This document shows, in pieces, positions 50,119 through 59,072 of a stretch of DNA of 64,000 nt. The translations under genes and the position numbers were made by a program. The notes beneath the pieces are model-generated. The model searched no databases and was not told the DNA's origin. It saw only the letters and a program-made list of their open reading frames with translations. The stretch comes from JAFDVJ01 sp964487505 (GTDB lineage: Bacteria; Acidobacteriota; Blastocatellia; Pyrinomonadales; Pyrinomonadaceae), in NCBI GenBank assembly GCA_964487505.1, contig CAZARD010000005.1, forward strand, positions 1 through 64,000, written 5' to 3'. How positions within the stretch are numbered: position 1 is the stretch's first letter; every line of letters starts with the position of its first letter.

Positions 50119-51201
50119 TCAACTCGGTTCATCCTTCCGGTCGAACCCGGCGACGACCTCGCTGACGACCTGGCGCAGCGATTCGTTGTCGAGCGCACGG
50201 GCCAGACGGTCGGCGATCCGGTCGGCGACCTGATATGTGATGCGCGCGATCAGATCTTCATCGACGACCGGAGCGGAGGGCTCAACGACCGGAGCGACGG
50301 GCTCGGGCTCCGGCGTTCGGAACGCCGGACGGATGCCCGTTTCATCCACCAGCGGCGGTAGATCGAGCAAATTACCCTCGTCGATGCTTACCGGAGACGC
50401 GGCGCCGAACAGCGGCTCGCGGATGGTCGCTTCGAACGCCGAGGCGTCCGCGACCGCTTCCCGCTCAAAATCCTCGACCGATTCAGGCGACTCGGCGTAA
50501 TAGGCCGATTCGGGAACGAAATGCTCAGGCTCAGGCTCCGGCGCATATGAATCATCGCCGACCAATGCGAATTCCTTGAGTTCGGCCTCGTCGAGCGGCT
50601 GCGTCACGATCCCGTCATCGAATGCTTCCCGCGCGGCATCGGGCTCTGCGAGACGGTTCGATTCGATCATTTCATCGTCGGAACCGACATCGCCGAAACC
50701 GAACGGCGGTTCGGCGGGTGGTTCCATTTCGACCGTCTCGGACGTCGAATCGAACCCGACGGCCGCGGTCGATCCGACAGCGCCGTCAACGGCTTCGGTC
50801 GAAGCGGCTTCGTGCGCTTGCGCCGACTCGCCGGCGAGAAGGTCCGTGACCTTGCTAACAAGTTGCCGGATCGACTGGAACGGCTTCGTCATATAGTCGT
50901 TCGCACCGACGCGACGCGCTTCATCTTCATCAAACGGTTCGAACGAGCCGACGAGCAAAAGAACTGGCACGCGTTCGAGCGCCGGATTCTGCCGTATCGC
51001 CTCGCAAACCTGATATCCGCTGCGTCCCGGCATATTGACGTCGGCCATCACAAGATCGGGAGTGAATTCGGCCAGTTTCGCGATCGCGGAATCGCCGTCG
51101 CCGACCGCGACGACTTCGATGCCCTCATCCGCAAACGTAAGATTCACGACCTTCTGGATCGTCACCGAATCATCGGCCAGTAGAAGTTTATAGTTTGGCA
51201 C
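50119..51201 (-). CDS. Response regulator with long acidic linker and conserved C-terminal helix
   Basis: The protein has 360 residues from GTG at 51201, chosen over an upstream ATG (51234) because AGGAG precedes it and homologous receiver domains start here. The receiver has D10-D11, phospho-acceptor D54 in MADVNMPG, and lysine in YMTKPF. Residues from about 125 to 305 are Glu/Pro/Ala-rich and disordered looking, ending in PVAPVVEPSAPVVDE. A C-terminal helical segment follows (LIARITYQVADRIADRLARAL, then QVVSEVVAGF). There is no output DNA-binding or GGDEF domain, so it probably acts by protein contact. Similar layouts occur in motility and polarity regulators (FrzZ- or FrzS-like). That link is inference. 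Confidence 0.8.
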   Translation of the reverse strand: MPNYKLLLADDSVTIQKVVNLTFADEGIEVVAVGDGDSAIAKLAEFTPDLVMADVNMPGRSGYQVCEAIRQNPALERVPVLLLVGSFEPFDEDEARRVGANDYMTKPFQSIRQLVSKVTDLLAGESAQAHEAASTEAVDGAVGSTAAVGFDSTSETVEMEPPAEPPFGFGDVGSDDEMIESNRLAEPDAAREAFDDGIVTQPLDEAELKEFALVGDDSYAPEPEPEHFVPESAYYAESPESVEDFEREAVADASAFEATIREPLFGAASPVSIDEGNLLDLPPLVDETGIRPAFRTPEPEPVAPVVEPSAPVVDEDLIARITYQVADRIADRLARALDNESLRQVVSEVVAGFDRKDEPS

Positions 51202-51230
51202 GCGAGTTTCTCTCCTGTTTGAATCACCGA

Positions 51231-51623
51231 TCAACTCTTGACGAACATTCGAAGCATCGTTTGGAGTTGAACGTTTGTGAACGGCTTCGGCAAAAAAGCA
51301 ACGGCACCGGCCGCAAAACTGTCGGACGACAGGCGGGCGTTCTGTTCGGCCGTCATCATTATCACCGGGATCTTCATATGACGTTTCTCGGACTGCATAT
51401 AGCGCACGAGTTCGGTTCCCTGAATATACGGCATCACCACGTCGAGGATCGCCGCGACGAACGGTTCCCCGGCCTGCAGGATCTTGTAAGCCTCTTTCCC
51501 GTCCCGCGCAGTGATCGCGTCGAATCCTTCCTTCTCAACGATCGCCTTCACGAGCCGAAGAATTGCCGGATCATCATCCGCGATCAGAATTCGCGGCTTT
51601 TCCGCGTTCGCTGCGTCTGTCAT
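51231..51623 (-). CDS. Single-domain response regulator
   Basis: This protein has 130 residues from ATG at 51623; ATG 11 codons upstream is also open. It is a stand-alone receiver: ILIADDDPA gives the acidic pair, D61 in AILDVVMP is the phosphorylation site, MMTAEQN gives the Thr switch, and PKPFTNVQL gives the conserved lysine. There is no output domain (CheY-like). It lies 30 bp upstream of the linker-containing regulator and 33 bp downstream of pdxA, all co-directional. Confidence 0.88.
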   Translation of the reverse strand: MTDAANAEKPRILIADDDPAILRLVKAIVEKEGFDAITARDGKEAYKILQAGEPFVAAILDVVMPYIQGTELVRYMQSEKRHMKIPVIMMTAEQNARLSSDSFAAGAVAFLPKPFTNVQLQTMLRMFVKS

Positions 51624-51656
51624 AAGGTTCGATCGTATCCCGGTTCGGGCAAGCAA

Positions 51657-52667
51657 TCATTTTAACAAAGATTTTCTGATTTCCGCGAGTTCCGCCGCCA
51701 ATTTGATCGCCGCCTTCATACTCGATTCGTCGGCGACTCCGCGACCCGCGATGTCGAAGGCCGTACCGTGATCGACCGATGTGCGGATCAGAGGAAGGCC
51801 GAGCGTGACATTGACCGAAGCGCCGAACGACAGGCATTTGACCGGAATCGTCGCCTGATCGTGATAACACGCGACGACGGCATCGAATTCTCCGCGGTGC
51901 GCACGCAAGAAGATCGTGTCGGGCGGGTACGGTCCGGACGCATCGACGCCCGACGAGCGGCAATCGTCGATCGCGGGTCGGATCTCGCGACTCTCCTCGT
52001 CTCCGAACATCCCGCCCTCGGATGCGTGCGGATTGAGTCCGGCGACCGCGATCCGCGGCTTTCGGCCGAGCAGCGTGGCGAGTTGTTCGTCGGCGAACGC
52101 GATCAGGTCACTCAGGCGCGCGCGCGTCACGAGCGCGATCGCGTCGCGCAGGCTGACGTGGGTCGAAAGCAACACGACCCGCAGCGGTCCGGCGAAGAAT
52201 GACATCGCGAAGCGCTCGGTCGCGGTCAGTTTCGCAAGGAATTCAGTGTGCCCCGGAAAGTTGTAGCCGCCAAGATGTATCGCCGCCTTGCTGATCGGTG
52301 CCGTGGCGATCGCGTCGACCGCGCCGCGCTTGCACAATTCGACCGCCGCGACGATGTTTTCCGCCGAAGCGCGGCCCGTTTTCGCGGATTCCCTACCGAA
52401 TTCAAAATCGCCGACGTTCGCGAGGTCGATGATCGCCGGCCGTTCGAACGGGGCCCGATCTTCAGCCCGCCTGATCTCGAGATCTGCGGGCACGTTGAAG
52501 CGTCGCGCCGCATCGGAGATGACGCGTGCGTCGCCGATGAGGACCGGAACGCAAGCCGCCGTGATCGCGGCATCCGCGACGGCTTTGACCACGACCTCCG
52601 GGCCGATGCCAGCGGCATCGCCGACCGTGACCGCGATCCGCGCTTTTTCTGATGCTTCTCCTTTCAC
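51657..52667 (-). CDS. pdxA: 4-hydroxythreonine-4-phosphate dehydrogenase
   Basis: This 336-residue enzyme oxidises 4-phosphohydroxy-L-threonine in the DXP-dependent pyridoxal phosphate pathway. VTVGDAAGIGPEV at the N-terminus, ATAPISKAAIHLGGYNFPGHTEFLA (read in parts, with the metal-site histidine), LNPHASEGG, and VACYHDQATIPVKCLSF are present and complete. The end (RTSVDHGTAFDIAGRGVAD) is conserved. Length is typical. A terminator 54 bp upstream separates it from the Hfq-like gene. Confidence 0.95.
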   Translation of the reverse strand: MKGEASEKARIAVTVGDAAGIGPEVVVKAVADAAITAACVPVLIGDARVISDAARRFNVPADLEIRRAEDRAPFERPAIIDLANVGDFEFGRESAKTGRASAENIVAAVELCKRGAVDAIATAPISKAAIHLGGYNFPGHTEFLAKLTATERFAMSFFAGPLRVVLLSTHVSLRDAIALVTRARLSDLIAFADEQLATLLGRKPRIAVAGLNPHASEGGMFGDEESREIRPAIDDCRSSGVDASGPYPPDTIFLRAHRGEFDAVVACYHDQATIPVKCLSFGASVNVTLGLPLIRTSVDHGTAFDIAGRGVADESSMKAAIKLAAELAEIRKSLLK

Positions 52668-52721
52668 GCTCCCTTAGGATATCACCCGGCCGTCCATCGA
52701 CCGAATTCGGGACCGGGGAAG

Positions 52722-52755
52722 AAAAAAAGCGCGCCGATCGAATGGATCCGCGCGC
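52722..52755 (-). terminator. Rho-independent terminator of the Hfq-like gene
   Basis: A 10-bp stem with one mismatch (GCGCGCCGAT 52729-52738 / ATCCGCGCGC 52746-52755) is followed on the minus strand by a run of seven T (52728-52722). It starts 21 bp past the Hfq-like stop codon. Confidence 0.75.
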
Positions 52756-52776
52756 CGTCTTCAGCGATCAAAGAGC

Positions 52777-53067
52777 TTACTTCTTGCCCTTCGCCGGAGC
52801 TTTCCGGTCCTCCGCCTTGTACATATATTTGATATGCCGCTTAAGCAACAAAAGATTCGGATCGTCGGCGCGGTTCACTTTCAGCGCCTCGCGATCGTGC
52901 CACTCGATCGTCCCTTCGATCTCCTCGCCATCGGCCAGCACGATGACCATCAACGTTCGCGAGTTGATCTGCTTGCGGTAGTAAAAGATCTCGGCGTGCG
53001 TGTCGATCTGCACCCGCTCGCCGCGCCCCTCACCGAAATCGCCTTTCGGACGTTGATAGTTCTGCAT
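52777..53067 (-). CDS. Hfq-like LSm-fold RNA-binding protein
   Basis: This is a 96-residue protein. Residues about 30-75 fit an LSm/Hfq fold. A helix (ERVQIDTHAEIFYYRKQINSR, read in part) precedes Sm1-type strands (LMVIVLADGEEIEGTIEWHDREAL). Sm2-like LKRHIKYMYK stands in the place of Hfq's YKHAIS. Classic Hfq residues for poly-U binding (Q8, Y-K-H) are only partly kept. The tail is Lys-rich (RKAPAKGKK). GGGAG lies 9 nt before the ATG. It is the gene after ftsZ on the same strand and has its own terminator. I regard it as a divergent Hfq; RNA chaperone function is inferred. Confidence 0.72.
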   Translation of the reverse strand: MQNYQRPKGDFGEGRGERVQIDTHAEIFYYRKQINSRTLMVIVLADGEEIEGTIEWHDREALKVNRADDPNLLLLKRHIKYMYKAEDRKAPAKGKK

Positions 53068-53090
53068 TGCTTTGATCTCCCAAGGAAAAT

Positions 53091-54224
53091 CTAATCGGCC
53101 TGACGCCGAATGAACGTCGGAACGTTCAGGTTCTCTTCATCATCCTCTTTCGGACCATAAGTGATCCGCGGCTGGAACCCGCCCGAACCCGACGATTCGA
53201 CGCTCGAGGACGGGTTGGGCAAAGCGGCGTACTGCGCGCTGTCGAATCCGGTCGCGATGACCGTGATCTTGACCATCTCCTCGTCATCCTCGTGGAATAC
53301 GGTTCCCCAGATGATGTCGGCATCGTCGTGGGCCTCGGCCTCGATCAGCGCGATCGCCTCTTCGATCTCATTTAGCGGCGTCCGCGTCGAACTCGTGATG
53401 TTGATGAGCGCTCCCTTCGCGCCTTTGATCGAGTTCTCCTCGAGCAGCCGCGAATCGATCGCAGCTTTCATCGCTTCGACCGCCGCACCATCGCCGCACG
53501 CCTCGCCGATGCCCATCAGCGCGACGCCGCGCCCGCGCATCACGGCGCGCACGTCGGCGAAATCGAGATTGATGACGCCCGAGGTCGTGATCAGATCGCT
53601 GATGCCCTGGACCGCCTGAAGCAGGATGTCGTCGGCGCGCCGAAAAGCGTCCATGATCGAAATGCGTTCCTCGACGTCCTTGAGCTTCGAATTCGGGATC
53701 GTGATTATGGTATCGACGCACCCGCGCAACTCCGCGAGTCCGCGTTCGGCCTGCGCGGTTCGCTTCTTGCCCTCGACGCTGAACGGTTTGGTGACGACGG
53801 CGACGGTCAGGATGTTCAGTTCCATCGCGAGCGACGCGACGACGGGCGCCGCGCCCGTCCCGGTGCCCCCACCAAGCCCGGTCGTGACGAACACCATATC
53901 CGAACCTTCAAGTACATTGATCAGCTTTTCATAGTCTTCCAGCGCGGCGTTCCGGCCAACGTCCGGGTCCGAACCGGCACCGAGCCCGCGAGTGAGACGG
54001 CTACCAAGCTGGATCTTGAGCGGCGCCTTCGAATCGTTGAGCGCTTGGAGGTCGGTGTTCGCGACGATGAACTCGACGCCCTTGACGCCGGCCTCGATCA
54101 TCCGGTTCACCGCATTGCCGCCGCCACCGCCGACACCGATCACCTTGATCTTCGCTCCGGTGATCGGAGGTTCGTCGATCAAGAACTTGATACCGTTGTT
54201 TTTAGATTGCAGTCCGTCCGTCAT
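53091..54224 (-). CDS. ftsZ: Cell division protein FtsZ
   Basis: This 377-residue tubulin-like GTPase forms the Z ring. IKVIGVGGGGGNAVNRMIEAG, the tubulin signature GGGTGTGAAPVVAS, and T7-loop residues in GVINLDFADVRAVM are present. The C-terminus ends with a short linker and the conserved tail NVPTFIRRQAD, which binds FtsA and other partners. GAGGA precedes ATG. It is separated from ftsA by 144 bp of AT-rich DNA that probably holds an extra ftsZ promoter, as in many dcw clusters. Confidence 0.97.
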   Translation of the reverse strand: MTDGLQSKNNGIKFLIDEPPITGAKIKVIGVGGGGGNAVNRMIEAGVKGVEFIVANTDLQALNDSKAPLKIQLGSRLTRGLGAGSDPDVGRNAALEDYEKLINVLEGSDMVFVTTGLGGGTGTGAAPVVASLAMELNILTVAVVTKPFSVEGKKRTAQAERGLAELRGCVDTIITIPNSKLKDVEERISIMDAFRRADDILLQAVQGISDLITTSGVINLDFADVRAVMRGRGVALMGIGEACGDGAAVEAMKAAIDSRLLEENSIKGAKGALINITSSTRTPLNEIEEAIALIEAEAHDDADIIWGTVFHEDDEEMVKITVIATGFDSAQYAALPNPSSSVESSGSGGFQPRITYGPKEDDEENLNVPTFIRRQAD

Positions 54225-54368
54225 TTGATTGCTTCCTCAAATCCAATTGCGCGCCGTACTCGAGATGTTAATTCTGAGGCTGACCTTGTGCTGCTCAACA
54301 ATATATTGTGCCTTCGGGCAAAAAGCATACAATGATTTGTGATAAAAAATCCAGTCGCCGTGTTAAAT

Positions 54369-55610
54369 TTATTTGAATTTCCCGCGAAAGCTCTCGAACC
54401 AAGCGGCCACCTTCTGCGTCGCCGTCGTCGGTCCTGCCAACTGCTCGCGGATCTGACGGCGCATCGAGGTCAGCGCCAGGCCGCAGGCCGTCGCCCATTC
54501 CGGCTTTTGGACCTCGGCCGCCAGCCCGCCGAACAACTCGCGGTTGACGAATCCGAGACGCGTCGGAGCGTCGAACACCTGCTCGGCGATCTCGACCATT
54601 CCGCGGACCTGCGAACCGCCGCCGGTCAGCACCACGCCGCTCGAATTCTGCGCTCCGGTCCGGTTTATCTCGTGCGCCAGATGCTGCAGCAATTCGATCG
54701 CGCGCGGTGACATGATGTCGCACAGGATCTCCTTCGAAAGGCCGCGGGTCTCGCTCCGTCCCACCGGGTTTATCTCGATGATCTCCTGCCCCTCGTTCTC
54801 ACGGAAAAGGAACGACGCGACGCAGCCGTAATCGCGCTTGATCGCATTCGCCTCGGGAATCGAGACACGAAGGCCGAGCGCGATGTCCTTGGTGAAATGC
54901 ATCCCGCCGAACGGGAAGACGCGCGTGTGCTGAACGGCGCCGCGCCCGAAGATCATCAGGCTTGTCAGCTCCGAACCGATGTTGATCAGGGCGCAGCCGT
55001 ATTCCCTGTCGTCTTCCGTCAGTGTCGCGGCTGCCGCGGCGACCGGTTCGAGGACCATCCCGTCGACATCGAGTCCCGCGCGGTTGACCGCCTTTTCGAT
55101 GTTCTGTTTTCCCGCGCTCGGACTGATGATGACATGAACGCGGCTTTCGAGCCGCGCGCCGCGCATTCCGACCGGCTCGGTGATCCCGTCCTGCCCGTCG
55201 ACGATGAACTCCTGCGGAAGGCGGTCAATGATCTCCCAACCGGCCGGCAGGGGCATCGCGCTCGCCGATTCGATCGCGCGCTCGACATCCTCTTCAGAGA
55301 TCTCGCGGCCGGCGCCGGCGACCGCCACGACGCCGCCTTTGTTCTCGCCCTGAAGATGTTCGCCCGACAGGTTGACGGTCGCCATCTGGACCTCGAGCCC
55401 GCTGACCTTTTCGGCATCCTCGACCGCCCGTTTGACCGATTCGGCGACCGCGTCGGTGGTCGAGACTATGCCGCGCCGCAAGCCGCGCGATTCGGCCTCG
55501 CCGATGCCGACGATGTTCATCATTCCGCTTTCGGCCGGTTCGCCGATGACGCACCGGACACGGCTGGTACCGATATCCAGTCCGACCGCGTTGATCTGTC
55601 GATTTATCAT
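54369..55610 (-). CDS. ftsA: Cell division protein FtsA
   Basis: This 413-residue actin-like protein anchors FtsZ to the membrane. AVGLDIGTSRVRCVIGE is the phosphate-1 motif, with the SHS2 (1C) domain following. ALINIGSELTSLMIFGRGAV is phosphate 2 and SSGVVLTGGGSQVRGM the adenosine motif. The C-terminal WFESFRGKFK resembles the amphipathic membrane-targeting helix. The start overlaps ftsQ in ATGA (55607-55610). Confidence 0.95.
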   Translation of the reverse strand: MINRQINAVGLDIGTSRVRCVIGEPAESGMMNIVGIGEAESRGLRRGIVSTTDAVAESVKRAVEDAEKVSGLEVQMATVNLSGEHLQGENKGGVVAVAGAGREISEEDVERAIESASAMPLPAGWEIIDRLPQEFIVDGQDGITEPVGMRGARLESRVHVIISPSAGKQNIEKAVNRAGLDVDGMVLEPVAAAAATLTEDDREYGCALINIGSELTSLMIFGRGAVQHTRVFPFGGMHFTKDIALGLRVSIPEANAIKRDYGCVASFLFRENEGQEIIEINPVGRSETRGLSKEILCDIMSPRAIELLQHLAHEINRTGAQNSSGVVLTGGGSQVRGMVEIAEQVFDAPTRLGFVNRELFGGLAAEVQKPEWATACGLALTSMRRQIREQLAGPTTATQKVAAWFESFRGKFK

Positions 55611-56455
55611 TGCTGTTTCCCGTTCCCCGCGACCTGCCTCGGGATCAGACGCATCGTTTGCCCGACCATCTTGATCCCTTCGAAGGTCGCCCCCTTGTTG
55701 GCGATGCTCTCGATGCCCCTCTGCAAATGTTTTCCGAACTCATCGTTCCCGAGTTCGATAAAGACCTCGGTCCCCGAATCCTCGATCACCACCCGCGGCT
55801 CGCCGAGATCCGCAAGATTGACCGATTTGACGCGCTTTATGAGGTCGAATGCCTTCCAATCATCCATCATCCTGGTGTACAGCTTGACACGCGCCAGATT
55901 GTCCTTCTGCGCACGTTCGGTGCGCGTCTGATCCCAGCCAGTCATCATCGGCGGGTGCGGCTCGTTTTTGGCCACGGCCGCCACGGTCGCGCCCTCTTCA
56001 TCAACCCAGAAATCGCCGCCGTCGATCCGCACGACGGCCTTCGGCACGCGCTCGTTCAACTGGACCCGGATGCCGTCCGGCAAGATCCTCGAGACCGCCG
56101 CCGAACGAACGAAGCTGAGCGCCTCAACGCGTTCGCGGATCGCCGCAAGATCCGCATGCCAAACCCCCGACCGCTCGGTCTGGCCGCGCACGATCGTCTC
56201 AACGGTCTCTTTCGGGACCCGGTTCGCGCCGCCGACGTCGATTCGTTTGACCTCAAAGAACTCGGACGCGGTCACGGTCCGGTAGCCCATGAACGCGAGG
56301 AATCCGAGACAGCCGACGATGCACGCGATAAAGAACAGCGGCACGATGAAATTGACGAGGTTTCCGTTCGTACGCGACGCACGCCGGGTCGTTCGGCGCT
56401 TTTTCGGCGCCGATCTGCTGGTCGTACGTACGATCTTTCGCTTCCTGGTGGCCAT
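55607..56455 (-). CDS. ftsQ: Cell division protein FtsQ/DivIB
   Basis: This 282-residue protein has a strongly basic cytoplasmic N-terminus (RKRKIVRTTSRSAPKKRRTT). One membrane helix follows (IVPLFFIACIVGCLGFLAFMGY), then a POTRA domain starting FFEVKRIDVGGANRVPKETV. A beta domain comes next (IRVQLNERVPKAVVRI). It connects early and late divisome proteins in the periplasm. The gene starts 2 bp after the murC stop; murB and ddl, often found between them, are absent. The C-terminal part is Gln/Lys-ended and short, as expected. Confidence 0.9.
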   Translation of the reverse strand: MATRKRKIVRTTSRSAPKKRRTTRRASRTNGNLVNFIVPLFFIACIVGCLGFLAFMGYRTVTASEFFEVKRIDVGGANRVPKETVETIVRGQTERSGVWHADLAAIRERVEALSFVRSAAVSRILPDGIRVQLNERVPKAVVRIDGGDFWVDEEGATVAAVAKNEPHPPMMTGWDQTRTERAQKDNLARVKLYTRMMDDWKAFDLIKRVKSVNLADLGEPRVVIEDSGTEVFIELGNDEFGKHLQRGIESIANKGATFEGIKMVGQTMRLIPRQVAGNGKQQ

Positions 56456-56457
56456 AG

Positions 56458-57843
56458 TTATTTCGAAAGCCGCTCGACGAGTTCATCCGAAAGGCGCGTG
56501 ATGCTTCCGGCGCCGAGCGTGATCACGAGATCGTTCTCCTGCAAGAACGGCAGGACCTTGTCGGCGGCGGCCGAGGCGTCGCCGATGTACTGCGCGTTCT
56601 TGTGTCCGTATTGCTTGATGTTCTCGGTCAGGACCTCCGCGGTGATGCCCTCGATCGGCGACTCGCTCGCGGCGTAGATGTCGGTCACGAAAACGATGTC
56701 CGCGTTGTTGAAGCAGAGCGCGAATTCGTTCATCAGTTCGGCCGTCCGCGTGTAGCGGTGCGGCTGGAAGACGACGACCGTCCGGCGCCCGTTGCCGCCG
56801 GCCTTGGCGGCCGAGAGCGTTGCCGAAATCTCGGTCGGATGATGGCCGTAGTCATCGACGACGAGGACCCCGCGCGCTTCGCCCTTGACCTGGAAACGGC
56901 GGTTCGCGTTCTTGAAATCCGCAAATCCGTCGGCGATCTTCCCAAACGGGACACCCAGTTCGAGCGCCACCGCCGTCGCCGCCAAAGCGTTGTAAACGTT
57001 GTGCTCGCCCGGGACCGGCAGGTTTATCTCGCCGAGCACCTCGGCGCCGCGCCATACCGTGAAGCTAGATCCGAAGGTATCGTGGTACCAGATATCGTGC
57101 GCGGAGATATCGGCCTGGGCGGTCATTCCATAGGTCACGCGGCGGCGCTTGATCTTCGGAATGATGAGTTGCACGTTCGGATCGTCGAGGCAGATCACGC
57201 AGGCGCCGTAGAACGGGACCTTGTTGACGAAATCCGTGAAACACTGGACAACGTCCTCCATTCCCTTGTACGACTCCATATGTTCCTTGTCGATGTTCGT
57301 CACGACCGCCACGGTCGGATAAAGCATCAGGAACGAACGGTCCGATTCATCGGCCTCGGTGACAAACCATTCGCTTGTGCCGACCCGCGCGTTCGAGCCG
57401 AGGATCTCGACGACGCCGCCGACGACGGTCGTCGGCTCAATGCCCGATTTTCCTAGGATCGTCGCGACCATCGAGGTCGTCGAGGTCTTCCCGTGGGTCC
57501 CGGCGACGGCGATCGAATAAGGCTTGAGCGTCATCAGTTCGGCGAGCATCTCGGCGCGCGGAATGATCGGAACCTGATTCTCGCGCGCCTGCACGATCTC
57601 CGGGTTGTCTTCCTTGACGGCCGAAGAGTAGACAACGACCTGCGCCTCGCCGACATTCTCGGCACGATGGCCCTCGAAGATCTGCGCGCCCAATTTCTCC
57701 AACCGGTCGGTGTTCTTCGAGCGCGAAATGTCGGACCCCGAGATCTGGAATCCGAGATTGCAGAGCACCTCGGCGATGCCCGACATACCGATCCCGCCGA
57801 TGCCGACGAAGTGAATCCGTTTTACGTTGCGAAACATTGTCAT
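56458..57843 (-). CDS. murC: UDP-N-acetylmuramate-L-alanine ligase
   Basis: This 461-residue enzyme is the first Mur ligase of peptidoglycan precursor synthesis. HFVGIGGIGMSGIAEVL, VAGTHGKTSTTSMVA (ATP loop), VTEADESDRSFL and VVDDYGHHPTEI are all present, with VVFQPHRYTR near the end. Length is standard. It is co-directional between murG (39 bp) and ftsQ (2 bp). Confidence 0.96.
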   Translation of the reverse strand: MTMFRNVKRIHFVGIGGIGMSGIAEVLCNLGFQISGSDISRSKNTDRLEKLGAQIFEGHRAENVGEAQVVVYSSAVKEDNPEIVQARENQVPIIPRAEMLAELMTLKPYSIAVAGTHGKTSTTSMVATILGKSGIEPTTVVGGVVEILGSNARVGTSEWFVTEADESDRSFLMLYPTVAVVTNIDKEHMESYKGMEDVVQCFTDFVNKVPFYGACVICLDDPNVQLIIPKIKRRRVTYGMTAQADISAHDIWYHDTFGSSFTVWRGAEVLGEINLPVPGEHNVYNALAATAVALELGVPFGKIADGFADFKNANRRFQVKGEARGVLVVDDYGHHPTEISATLSAAKAGGNGRRTVVVFQPHRYTRTAELMNEFALCFNNADIVFVTDIYAASESPIEGITAEVLTENIKQYGHKNAQYIGDASAAADKVLPFLQENDLVITLGAGSITRLSDELVERLSK

Positions 57844-57882
57844 TCGATCACATTGCGGCCGGTCGCGCCGGCCCGAAAAAAT

Positions 57883-58959
57883 TCAGCTGTCCCGAAGTCC
57901 CGCGAGTTCCTCGACAAGGTTGACCGCCGCCTCGGCGGCATCTCGCCGACCGATTTTGCGGGCCGCCGCTTCCATCGCCCCGATCGCCGCCGGGTCATCG
58001 ATCAGTTCCATCAGCGATCTCGCGAGCGTTTCGGACGTCAGATCCGATTGGAGGATTATCCTCGCCGCGCCGACCCGAACCAGAGCCTCGGCGTTTTTCC
58101 GCTGATGGTCGTCGGCGGCGGTCGGCAAAGGGATCATTATCGCGGCCTTCCCGGCTGCGGAGACCTCGGCGCAGGTCGTCGCTCCGGCGCGCGAGATCAC
58201 GACGTCGGCCCGCGCGAATTCATCGACCATATTCGAGATGTACGGCCTGACGTCCGAACCCGCAAATTCCGAGTTTTCGTAGCGCTGCTTCATCCTCTCA
58301 AAATCGGCCTCGCCGGTCTGATGGGTTATCTCGAGGCGGTCGGCCGGCAGCCGATCGAGCGCGTCCGCGACCGCGTTGTTGATCGCCCGGGCCCCTTGAG
58401 AACCCCCAAAAACCAGAAGATGGACCTTTTCGCCGCGCGACTTCGGCTCGACATCAAAGAACTCCCGACGGACCGGATTGCCCGTGACGACGCCCTTTTT
58501 CCCGAAATACGGCAACGCGTCCTCGAACGTCAGTGCCGCCTTCGTAATGAATGGCGCGAGCCGCCGGTTCGTGAATCCCGGCAACGCGTTCGAATCCATG
58601 ACGAGCGTCGGGATCCGCATCAGCGCAGCCATCAGCAGCACCGGACCGGAGACGTAGCCGCCGGCGCCGACGACGACGTCCGGACGGAATTCGCGAATGA
58701 TGGTCCGCGCTTCGAGAAAACTCTTTGGCAGGATCAGCAAACCCTTCAATTTGCCGATCAGGCCGACGTTTTTCAGCCCGACGCTGTTGATTACCGACAG
58801 CTGATAGCCGTTGTCGGGAACGATCTTTGTTTCGAGCCCGCGAACGGTCCCGACGAAGAGGACCTTCGACGACTCATCGCGCCGCAAGATCTCGTTCGCG
58901 ACGGCTATTCCCGGATAAATGTGCCCGCCGGTCCCGCCGGCGGCGATCAAAACTCGCAT
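57883..58959 (-). CDS. murG: UDP-GlcNAc:undecaprenyl-PP-MurNAc-pentapeptide GlcNAc transferase
   Basis: This protein has 358 residues from ATG at 58959; the longer frame upstream has no support. LIAAGGTGGHIYPGIAVA is G-loop 1, GAGGYVSGPVLL is G-loop 2, and LVFGGSQGARAINNAV is G-loop 3. TTCAEVSAAGKAAIMIPLP and DDHQRKNAEAL form the donor site. It makes lipid II at the inner membrane face. It lies 113 bp after ftsW. Confidence 0.95.
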   Translation of the reverse strand: MRVLIAAGGTGGHIYPGIAVANEILRRDESSKVLFVGTVRGLETKIVPDNGYQLSVINSVGLKNVGLIGKLKGLLILPKSFLEARTIIREFRPDVVVGAGGYVSGPVLLMAALMRIPTLVMDSNALPGFTNRRLAPFITKAALTFEDALPYFGKKGVVTGNPVRREFFDVEPKSRGEKVHLLVFGGSQGARAINNAVADALDRLPADRLEITHQTGEADFERMKQRYENSEFAGSDVRPYISNMVDEFARADVVISRAGATTCAEVSAAGKAAIMIPLPTAADDHQRKNAEALVRVGAARIILQSDLTSETLARSLMELIDDPAAIGAMEAAARKIGRRDAAEAAVNLVEELAGLRDS

Positions 58960-59072
58960 TCGATTAGTTTGGCCGGAAGCCGGAGCACGCCGCTCAAAGA
59001 ACCTTTGGCCGCGCTCTCCGGGTTCAATCCCTGCTTCCAACCTTCACGTTCCCATCAACAAACCAAAAACAA

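Noticed and set aside
49132..50361. 409-codon plus-strand frame opposite valS and the response regulator
   Set aside because: It overlaps two certain genes and has shadow composition and no start signal.
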